DNA of 64,000 nucleotides from Coniella vitis (taxonomy: Eukaryota; Ascomycota; Sordariomycetes; Diaporthales; Schizoparmaceae). The position numbers and the translations under genes are program-made. The stretch lies in the NCBI GenBank assembly GCA_011317545.1, contig WUJK01000014.1, forward strand, positions 372,001 through 436,000, in the 5' to 3' direction. The notes under the pieces were generated by a model that was not told the DNA's origin, searched no databases, and saw only the letters and a list, made by a program, of their open reading frames with translations. Shown in pieces: positions 37,883 through 48,013 of this stretch (its first letter is position 1; the number at the start of each line of letters is the position of its first letter).

Positions 37883-38607
37883 GGCGGATGTTGGGGCGTG
37901 TTTGTTGCTTCGGACGACGAGAACAAGTCGGGAGAAAAGAAAGAGGAGCGCCGACTATGGAGACCCGCGGCTGCTATCGCATGCTGGCTGTAGACTTGTT
38001 GGGTCAGCGCAAGGACGACAGGGCACGACATCCAGAGCCAAGAGAGAGAAGAACCCGTGACAAGGCCTGGTCGAAGCGCCATGACAAAATGGGCTCAAGA
38101 GCAGCAAGTACATGGGTGGAAAGGAAGCGGAAAGGGTGCCCGGAAAAAGCTAATTCGCGAATGGACGAATTGTGGGCAGGAGACGACTCGCCTGGAGGAT
38201 TTGAAGCCCGAGAGGCGTATCTGCCAGGGACGCAAAAGGGCGGCAGCACAGGCGAGTGGTGCCTCTTGGGGCGAGATCAGCCTGTTTTTTAGCCAAAGTT
38301 GGGTGGAGTGGTGAGAAGAATCTATAAGAGAAAGTATTTTTTACAAGGCTGCCCTACACTGATTCCATGCGCTCCCTCATAAAGCTGGCACGGTGGACGC
38401 GCAGCCTTATAGCCTCGGAAGTCACTATGACGACCCGGCTTCTCCAGACTTTGGGCAGGTGCAGCAGCCCCAGCGACCCCAGCCCGAGGTCTATCCACTG
38501 CAGGGGTGCGAGTTGCTGGGGGGGGGGGCGGGGGGCTGCGAGCTGCGAACGAGCCCTACAGGGGCTGAGGGGCAGCAGTAGATAGTACGCGGCTACTGCA
38601 GCCCTAA
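37883..38607. other. Divergent intergenic region
   Basis: This is shared upstream DNA of the BRE4-family gene (minus) and the decayed Zn2Cys6 gene (plus). At 38393-38530 a plus-strand frame reads DAQPYSLGSHYDDPASPDF and continues Gln/Pro-rich, which looks protein-like but has no ATG or partner exon. A G-rich run lies at 38519-38537. No other feature is seen. Confidence 0.45.
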
Positions 38608-41162
38608 TCCCGCCTACTGTTGATCCCCATTAGCACCTCCTGCACTAACACATCTGTCAATGCCAACAAAGCTCTTGGCGTTCCAGTATCATCAACATCG
38701 CTGCCTTGGAACGAACCACTTCCCACGCCTTTCCCTCTCTTCGTCTGCGCCCGACTTCTTGTATATATATACATACATACATACATATTACTGTCTCTTC
38801 CACACCATAGAATCCTGACCATCCCCCCAGACCGCATCACTCGCACGCGGCCATCCACCACGTGTAGCCCATGTCGGCGAAGAAAGGCAAGTCAAGGCGG
38901 AGCTGCCTCGTCCTTCTTTTCGCCCTGGCTGACCAAAGACTCGAACATGCTGGTTGCGTGTGTCACTGCAGGTCAGGTGTGATAGACATAAGCCCGCCTG
39001 CTCTCAGTGTGCCAAAGCTAGCGTTGCCTGTAGCTACGACCTGCAGAGCTCCCCCTCCCCTTTCACATCCTCATCTGCGCATCACCGCTCCCAACAGCAT
39101 CGACAGCCAACCATACCGCCGTCCTTGCCCGAAGCCAGCATACGAACGCTTGAGGACCCTGTATCGGCAGCATGGCCCTTGCAATGGGATCTCGATTCAT
39201 CGCCTTTCCTCTCTGCTGCTCATGACTTCTCTGCTCTGTTGTACCAGGATGGCGGTATGCTTCCGCCGTCTGAGTTACTCGCGACTTCAGAGGTGCAAAC
39301 TGCCGACGTAAAATCACCTTCAAGCGCCAAGTTATGCCAACTGAATCGCAACAAGTCAGTCTTCCGTCACCGCACAGGTCTCCACTGGGCGTTGGCTGGC
39401 GGAGAGGTAACGTGTTTTTTCTAGACGCGGTTCTCCATATCACGCGTCATGTCCACATACACAATAAAGACAGAAAGTAGGAATCTCGACATCCATCCAT
39501 GATTGTAGAGCTGATTGGCTTCTGGTAGGGCGCTCATGATACCTTGCTGAGGCAGTCTCAGCAGCCAAGAGTCAAATTGGCATTTGATGCCAGCCGGTGG
39601 TCGCGCCTCTGTGATATTCTTCAGCACTTGCCGCCCAAGCCAGTCTGTGACGAGCTTCTGCAGTGCTTTCTCTGTTCAGTGCGGCCTCTCGTCTGCATTG
39701 TTCATGTTCCTACTCTGCTGAAAGACTACGACACGTTCTGGGCGCGCCACAGCCAGCAGGCCCAAGCAGTTCCTGCAGCTGAGATGGCAATGCGCGAGGC
39801 CTCCTTCTTTTGCCTTCTCTGGGCTGTCCTCTTGCCTGTGCTGTAGCCAAGGCCTGCGCCTTGACACCGTCTTCATCTCCTCCAAGAGCACCAGTTGAGC
39901 TCAAGGCTCGATTCAGGGAGTCATATGCTGCGGCAAGCCAAAAGGATTTGCCGACCCTCAACGGGCTGGCAGCCTTGTTGCTGGTTCATGAATGCGACAT
40001 TGAAGTGGATGGGCTGCTGGACACGCCGTCGCTGGTGTCGCAAGCCTTTACCACGGCCAGAACGCTTAGTCTTCACCGTGAGGACGCCATTACCTTGCAG
40101 GCCCAGTCGAGGCAGAAATGTGTCGACGCATCTGGTACCACATCTTGTACTTGGATGGCTTTGCGTCTGTCGCGGCCGGTTGCCCCATTTCTGCCAACGG
40201 TGATGATCATGACACACTGTTACCGTGGGCAGTTAGTGACGCGGGATTGAATGGCGCACACAGCATCTCACAGCAAGACGCAGAGGATATTGGCGAGGCT
40301 TCAGAGTCGCTGCCGCCAGGGTCCTTGCCAGCATCCTCATCAAACATGATACTCAACGTGAGCCGCTTTGAATGCTTCAGCCTTTCCAGGGCCATTGTCC
40401 AGCGGTGCTACTATGACCAAGATCCGCCGAGCAGGGAGAATCTGCAAACACTCGGGGCCAGGATTGAATTGCTTTCGGATAGACTAGAGGCACGCTTTGA
40501 CAAGCTCAAGACCTGTGGCATGCCCGAGGCTGGGCAGATCTCGACGCAGCTGCTCCTCGCTGGCGATGCCGAGTACCCGTCCTCGCACTGTGATGACCCC
40601 AACAAGGAGACTGTCTTTAATGCGTATGCGCGAATCTGTATGAATTTGCTGAAAAGCTATGTAGGCGTGCAATTTGCCGCCTATGTTGCGAGCTCAGACT
40701 GCACCTTCATCAGACAGGAACTGGGCGAGGCAGACTCAGGGTAAGTTGTGAAACAGTCACCTGCCATTCTTTCGTGTCCTGGACAACTTTCAAACAGCTG
40801 ATGGATTTGTCTTCTTTCTTTGCTCCGCCAGCGTGGATTTGATTCAGCAGTGTATCACGCTTTTGACGAGCTACCAACGCCTAGCGACGGTGCCGGCTTT
40901 CTCTCCTTACCGTTGGTACCAGCCTCACCGGGTCCAACCATTGCAGGCGTGTGTCTTCTTGCTTCGCCATATGGAACAGAACCCTGCGGGTGCCGAGCAC
41001 CACCAATCTCAGTATCTTCTCAGCGAGATGCTCGATATCTTTCTGGACGCAAATGGTGGTGCAAGGGTGCACTGTCCTGGAGGACCCAACAGCCGGGTTG
41101 ATTTGCGTACCACGTTTCTTGATCTGCGAAAGAAAAAGACAAGATATGTAGTGATTGAATAA
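38608..41162 (+). pseudogene. Zn2Cys6 fungal transcription factor, decayed
   Basis: The DNA-binding zinc cluster is split by an intron. CSPCRRRK ends at 38886 and VRCDRHKPACSQC plus AKASVACSYD starts at 38972, giving the usual six Cys with CX2CX6CX6CX2CX6C spacing. That intron has a GC donor (GCAAGT). Further introns are 39407-39528 and 40741-40831. The fungal-specific regulatory domain is readable in pieces (HDTLLRQSQQPRVKLAF, FFCLLWAVL, ACAVAKACAL, MCRRIWYHILYLDGFASV, SYQRLATVPAFSPY). Two single missing bases break it, near 39836 (WAVL to ACAVAKA) and near 40110 (LQAQSR to AEMCRR). No ATG precedes the zinc cluster in its frame back to the stop at 38605. This looks like a recently inactivated regulator; base errors in the assembly are the alternative. 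It lies next to a broken dehydrogenase, a pairing common in small metabolic clusters. Confidence 0.75.
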
Positions 41163-41521
41163 GAAATTCATGATTCTGTGGAAAGCTGCTATAGACCACG
41201 GCAACCAGAAGGTCGAGGAAGACATCATCCTGGGCCTTCATGCATAGTGCTTTGACGGCTGGACTTTGAAGCCAGGGGCACGCCTTGATGCGCACACCGG
41301 CCTGTGCTTTGAGAAGAATAATGAGAAGCCAAGATTACAGAAGTGGTTTTACCTGACAGATACAACAGATTATACGCATCCTGAGCATCGAGGGTCACAT
41401 ATTTGAACCCAGCATAACCCGGCAACCAACAGCATCTCTCGGCCGAGAAAAGGGAGTCAATGTCCCATGCAGTGGGACCTCTCGGGCGACAGACCAGATG
41501 GATGACCAACACGGCCACCAT
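41020..41521 (-). CDS. Possible small two-exon gene, antisense to the 3' end of the Zn2Cys6 gene
   Basis: An ATG at 41521 opens a frame reading MVAVLVIHLVCRPRG to 41353. A 46-nt GTAAAA-AAG intron (41352-41307) then joins it in phase to a frame reading AGVRIKACPWLQSPAVKALC and DDVFLDLLVAVVYSSFP, ending at 41020. The result would be 151 residues. I do not recognise it. The 3' part overlaps the C-terminal exon of the plus-strand regulator, so part of the apparent coding quality may be antisense reflection. Treat it as a candidate only. Confidence 0.25.
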
Positions 41522-41751
41522 GTTGAAGGAATTCGAATGTGTGAGAAACCCATTGCTCTCAAATGGTCCCCTTTGATTGGTAATATCGGTTGAAGCTGTT
41601 TCTCTGAACTGTAGGGTTGCCTGTCTGTATATATCAGGGGAGTTCTCGTCCACACATTACTCATTTCCAAAAAACCACGTCCTCCATTCCATCCTCCCTC
41701 GAGAACTTTCAACCTCGTCTACTATTCACGACCGACAGAACCGACAGAAAC

Positions 41752-42143
41752 ATGTTCCCACGCACCATTCCTCCAGTCCCAGCCGGCACCACCGCATCCA
41801 AGAAAACCATCATCATCACAGGAGGAAACACAGGCCTCGGCCTCGAAGTAGCACGCCAGTTCCTCGTCCTCGGCGCCGGCGCGTGTCATCCTCGCCGTCC
41901 GCTCGCTGCCACGTGGCGCCGATGCCATGTCCAGCTTGAAGCAGGATCCGGACATCGGCGCGGCCAATCCTGACGCGGTCGTTGAGGCGTTTGAACTCGA
42001 TCTGGACGATTATGCCTCGGGCAAGCTGTCTTGCGCCAAAGTGCAGCAAGAGGTGCCAGAGCTGGATGTGCTAGTGAACAATGCGGGCATAGTGGAAATG
42101 CACCATGGCACGAGTAAGACGGGGCACGAGCGGATGGTTCAAG
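41752..42143 (+). pseudogene. Short-chain dehydrogenase/reductase fragment
   Basis: The start at 41752 gives MFPRTIPPVPAG, then the NAD(P)-binding glycine motif TGGNTGLGLEVARQF. One extra base near 41877-41882 breaks the frame; the next frame continues ARVILAVRSL, later AFELDLDDYASGKL and LDVLVNNAGIVEM, so the NNAG motif is present. A good donor (GTATGT) follows at 42144, but no downstream sequence resembles the remaining half, and the catalytic Ser and YxxxK are absent. The piece is therefore both frameshifted and truncated. It stands 590 bases after the broken Zn2Cys6 regulator in the same direction, which suggests a decayed regulator-enzyme pair. Confidence 0.75.
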
Positions 42144-42925
42144 GTATGTCAAGTCAAAGGTTGTGTGTGTTTACGAGCACAAGAAAGGGAGACAAGAAAA
42201 CGAAAAGAAGAAAGGGCGTAGGAAAAAGAGGATTGGCAGGTAAGTAAAAATGCATTGTCTACGGGAGTGTTGGCTGGCTAGCTGGCCTCGACGATACTGT
42301 GGAACGGCGTGGGTTGTTTTGGTGTTTGCTTTGTTTCCATCTCCAGTTCACGGCGTCAAGACTGGGGTTTCCCATGAAGCATCCGATCTAAGCATAAGCA
42401 ATCCATCAACTGGCCATTCTTGGCCCCCCCATAGTATGTACCGTGCGCTATGGAAAAGCCGGGGTTGCGTAACTGTATATTGGTGGTGAGATGATTTATG
42501 CGCGAAGGTCATCCCAACACTGAAACGTCAAGGCCAAAGAAAAGAAAATGGGTGCCGTGGATAGAGAGAGATGTGCGCCTGATTCATGGAACTGGCCATG
42601 TACTTACATAGTACTTATATAGAACTCGTTTGAGTGGAAGAAGTTTAAATTAAAGTTGTGGCGGTTAAACGTGATCGGCCAAGATGGTCAACTCGGCAAG
42701 TACTTAGCACCTAGACGAATCCCAGCGCAAACGGCTCGCTGTTTTGCCATGGGCCCCCCTCTTGGACACTCTCAAAAGATGGCTTGTTCGATCAGAGACT
42801 GTGTATATATAGCCTGGGTATAGAGCATATGGTCATGTCGTTGCTCTGAAGCCGAGTACGGGGCGGGGCGTCTTGAATCTGCACTGCTGTTAAGGCGGCC
42901 TTTACGTGGTTTTCCACGAGTCGAT

Positions 42926-42961
<36 letters not shown>

Positions 42962-42971
42962 ACAGCAGCAA
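42926..42971. repeat. CAG/CAA trinucleotide microsatellite
   Basis: About fifteen CAG or CAA units in non-coding DNA upstream of the GH10 gene. Confidence 0.88.
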
Positions 42972-43389
42972 TAACAACTGCTTTTACGGCCTTCTGGACC
43001 GGGCTCGTAAAAGCCCTTGCCCATATCAAGCGTTGTTAACGTTAACCTTCTGCAATAAGCCAAATACGAACCTCAACCTGGGGTCAACGGCATCACAGTG
43101 GGAAGAGTCTGTTGTTCTACCGCATGGATTCTTGGATATCACCATGTACAATAGTACTGTAAGGAGGAAAACCACACATGCATAACAGCCTCAGCGAGAT
43201 TGCAGGAGGTGAAGAACAAGGGATCGATTCCCCCTCGGAAGCAAAGCGACAGGCTGCTGTCGACGCTGGGGGCCCCGCAATCTTCCCCATGCAGCCTAGC
43301 CGTCCCCGGAGACGCGGCCGAGAAAGGACGAGCCGGCGGCGCCTGGCACTGCTCTCTCGTTTCGACCCGCCGCGTTTCGAAACCTTCGC

Positions 43390-43480
43390 GGCAAACCAGC
43401 GACAGGAAAGGGGCGCCAGGTCCAGCTTGCACAACGGGGCCCCGTTTTCTCTGGCTCCCTGTTTCGTGGGCTGTTTAGCC
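43390..43480. promoter_or_regulatory. Candidate XlnR/Xyr1 sites upstream of the GH10 gene
   Basis: GGCAAA is at 43390-43395 on the plus strand. GGCTAA is on the minus strand at 43480-43475, extended to GGCTAAAC. These fit the GGCTAA and GGC(A/T)3 targets known for the xylanase activators XlnR and Xyr1. They lie about 465-555 bases upstream of the start codon. Short motifs occur by chance, so this is suggestive only. Confidence 0.4.
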
Positions 43481-43944
43481 GCCCTGGTGGCACTTGCTCC
43501 GAATGACACCACGATTGTGTGCCATGGCGGCTGATGGGCCATGGCGAGAAGAAGGAATCCTGCCCGTCGGGATCCAAGGGCGAGGGCGACCGGGTTCAGG
43601 ATTGGAGGGTTGGCATCGTGAGATTCGAGATATATTGACTTGGCCCCCTCAACCGCCCCCCAGGGGCCGGCTGGGCTGCAGTCCTCGCCCATAAAACCAT
43701 TTTCTAGACCGGGTCTTGTGCTAAGCTGTCTTTGTTCGTTTTTTTCCTTCTTTTATCATCTTTTTCTCTCCAGCGTACAAGCACCATCACTCTTTTGCGT
43801 GTGCTTGCTTGCGAAGTCTCTCTCTTGCTCTCTCAATCTCACACACACTCACTCACAGACACACTCTTTTTCTTCTTCTTTTTCTCTCTCTTTTCAGCCT
43901 CCATCGTCTCACTCGAAGCCAGGCCTTCACAGTCGGCATACAGA

Positions 43945-45562
43945 ATGCGCTCTACATCTAACCTTGCGGTGCTGGCGCTGGCCGCCGGTGCGAATGCCCA
44001 GCTGAACAAGCTCGCTGTGGCCGCCGGAAAGAAGTAAGGCAGTCTTCAGGCTATTATCCATCCACCCAGAGAGTCGGGATATAGAAACAAAAAAACTGGC
44101 ACTGACGCAAATCCACCGCTCAAGATACTTTGGCTCGGCCACCGACAACAGCGAGCTGACCGACACGGCCTACACGGCCATCTTGAGCGACGCTGACGAG
44201 TTTGGCCAGATCACGCCGGGCAACACGCAGAAATGGGAGTACACGGAGCCCGAGGAGGGCACCTTCAGCTACACCGAGGGCGACGTGATTGTCGACTTTG
44301 CCCAGAACAACAGCCAGATTATGCGCTGCCACAACCTGGTCTGGTACAACCAGCTTCCTTCGTGGAGTATGTTGCCCTGGGATAGTACAGCTTGCTGGAG
44401 AAGAGAAGCGAACGAGAGGTATCCAGAAATGATAAAACTAACATGGTGTGGCATAGTTTCGTCAGATACGTGGACCAATGCGACCCTGACCGATGCCATG
44501 ACCACTCACATCACCAACGAGGTCACTCACTGTCAGTTTCTTTTCGATCTGGGGTTTTCTTCTTCTCTTCATGTCTGTCCTTCCTGGTTCTAACACACAC
44601 GCAATACACACACCACAGACAAGGGCGAGTGTTATGCGTGGGATGTTGTCAACGAGGCTCTGAGCGACAGCAGCGGCTACCGTGACAACATCTTTTACGA
44701 GACGATTGGGCCCTACTACATTCCCATTGCGTTCGCAGCCGCCGCCGCCGCCGACCCCAGCGCCAAGCTGTACTACAACGACTACTCGATCGAGTTCACG
44801 AGCACCAAGCTCACCGAGGCCCTGGCCATCGTCGACCTGGTCCAGGGCGCCGGCGTGCAGATTGACGGCGTCGGCCTGCAGGGCCACTTTATCGTCGGCG
44901 AGGTCGGCAGCGCCTCGGCGCTCGCCGCCGTCCTCGAGCAGTTCACCGCCAAGGGCGTCGAGGTCGCCTACACCGAGGTCGACGTCCGCCACAGCTCGCT
45001 CCCGCCGACCGATGCCGAGATCGAGCAGCAGGCCGTCGACTACGCCGCCGTGGTGAGCGCCTGTCTGGCGGTCGCCGACTGCGTCGGCATCACCGTGTGG
45101 GACTTTGACGACAAGTACTCGTGGATCCCCTCCACCTTTAGCGGCCAGGGCGACGCCTGCCTGTATGACGAGAACCTCTCCAAGAAGCCGGCCTGGACCT
45201 CGGTGTCCTCTGTCCTCGCGGCGGCTGGCACCGGTGGTGTGGCCTCTGCCTCGGTGGTTGCCACGCAGACTGCTGCTACTACTACTGCTGCTGCTGTGAG
45301 CACTTCTGCCTCGGCATTGAGCGTGGCCAGCACCACCACTGCCGCCGCCGTGGCCTCGTCCTCTGCCGTTTCTGTTTCGTCCTCCTCTGCTGTTGCTGTT
45401 GCGGCCGCTTCGTCCAGCGCCGTGTCACTGTCATCATCGTCGTCGTCGGCGTCTTCTGCTGCCCCTGCGCTCACCAGCTCGGTCCCTGCTGTGCTTGCCA
45501 GCTCGTCTGCAAACGTCTGTGTCAAGAAGACGACAACCATCTACGTCACTGCATCTGCTTGA
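43945..45562 (+). CDS. Secreted GH10 endo-beta-1,4-xylanase
   Basis: Cuts beta-1,4 links in the xylan backbone outside the cell. Exons are 43945-44033, 44125-44366, 44457-44531 and 44619-45562, 449 residues, all junctions in phase (donors GTAAGG, GTATGT and GTCAGT). A signal peptide ends near residue 19 (ALAAGANAQ). The GH10 barrel shows TPGNTQKWEYTEPEEG and HNLVWYNQLPSW. The acid/base Glu is E148 in WDVVNEAL. The nucleophile is E255 in YTEVDVR. The conserved late segment is GITVWDFDDKYSW. After about residue 325 a 125-residue Ala/Ser/Thr-rich tail ends CVKKTTTIYVTASA. It has no cellulose-binding module and no obvious GPI signal, so it may be a glycosylated wall-associated tail. The neighbouring convergent gene is a GH11 xylanase, so both may be induced together. 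Confidence 0.93.
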
Positions 45563-46211
45563 AAGAATACAAATAAAAAGAAAGAAAAAAGGCTATCAGG
45601 CAAACGCTTCATGTAGATAGGATATTTTGGAATCTCGGTGTGGACATGTATCATGTATCCCTTTTTCTGATTGGTGTACATTTCTCCGTTGCTGTATTTA
45701 CCGTGTGCCCGGTGTTTTGGGCTATCTGTGCTTATATATGTATACAATTCTGTCCGCTTACGCGTATATATATATATATGGTTCAATAGCTGGTGATTAA
45801 GCCAATATGAAATTTACATTTTCATAATGCTGTGAAAAAGACCGTATATCCATACTATATATGGCCCAAGATATACAACAGCACCTATAAACAAACGCTC
45901 GTAGTCTGGTGATAACATCACTGCGGAGTTGAGTGCTACGAGCCAAGAAAGGTCAAGATGTTTTTCTTTTCTTTCTTTTTTTTTTTTTTCTTCCCTGAGG
46001 TTTTCGCAAACACATGATGGCGTTGGGGGGGGGATCAGGCCCCTCGTTTTTCCCGCCATTTCCTCCAATCCCGCCGGTCAGAACAATTTTTTGTTTTCTG
46101 CTGAAAAGGAATGTGTGTATGTGTGGATCTCTCTTGTTTTCCGAGTCGATCGAGATAGGAGAGAGAGACCGGTTTTTTTTTTTGGTTTTTTGTTTTTGGA
46201 GAAGTAGCAGT
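45563..46211. other. Intergenic region between the two convergent xylanase genes
   Basis: 3' flanks of both xylanase genes, with a TA run near 45767-45780, a T run near 45975-45990 and a T run near 46172-46185. Nothing else is seen. Confidence 0.65.
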
Positions 46212-47357
<1,146 letters not shown>

Positions 47358-47538
47358 GGCTTGATGGGGTTGTTGTGGAGAGAAGTTTGCACCTTTTCTT
47401 CTTCTTTTTTTCTTTTTCTTTTTCGGTGGGCTCAGTTTGTTGTGCTATCAATGATTGGGAGTCTTTGATTGAAAAGGGGCCTTTCTTGCTGCGTCTTGGC
47501 GGATATGACCCGAAGCGGGAAAGGGAAGATGAAGTGCT

Positions 47539-47572
47539 CTTTATAAGTAATATGGATAGTATCCATTTTGCC
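47539..47572 (-). promoter_or_regulatory. TATA-like box and GGCAAA site upstream of the GH11 gene
   Basis: On the minus strand TTATAAAG lies at about 47546-47539, about 180 bases upstream of the start codon. GGCAAA lies at 47572-47567, just behind it. The second motif fits the loose XlnR/Xyr1 consensus. Further GGC sites in this promoter are a GGCAAAAA (minus, near 47950) and a GGCTAAAA (plus, 48006-48013). Confidence 0.45.
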
Positions 47573-48005
47573 TCTACGATGGCTTCACATTGGGATTCGG
47601 TGCTTGTCCATCCGTACTGTTTCGAGAGACCGTCCTGGGCAGCCAGAAACCCCCCCCCCCCTTCCCTTCTCACCCGGTTCCATCTATAGCAAAAATCATG
47701 TGAACAAAAGTGACAGATGCCATCCATTAGGGACAATTTCCTCCACGATGCAACCAAGGCAGTCTTAATTAATCCCTGCGTCGATTTAACCTTAGTGCGG
47801 GAATAGGTCCCCGTGATGGCGAGTGCCAGATACAGTAAGTAGGCCTGGGCGGGCTCGTCGCTCAACCTTCTTCTGCAAATTTATTAAGCGGCCTTCACTT
47901 CTGGGGTTTACTACCCCTCCCCCCCGAGGAAGTGTTTTGTGTGTCATTATTTTTGCCTGAAATAAGGACGAGTAGTGTTTGGAGCAGCGGCAGTTATGCT
48001 GTTCA

Positions 48006-48013
48006 GGCTAAAA
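48006..48013 (+). promoter_or_regulatory. Candidate XlnR/Xyr1 site GGCTAAAA
   Basis: This is an exact match to the GGCTAA core recognised by fungal xylanase activators, about 650 bases upstream of the GH11 start codon. Chance occurrence is possible. Confidence 0.35.

Larger units (their letters stand above)
42144..43944. other. Intergenic region and promoter of the GH10 xylanase gene
   Basis: After the dehydrogenase fragment no coding sequence is recognised. There is a CAG/CAA tract at 42926-42971, and a C/T-rich stretch at about 43738-43915 typical of a fungal leader just before the xylanase start. Candidate regulator sites are listed separately. Confidence 0.6.
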
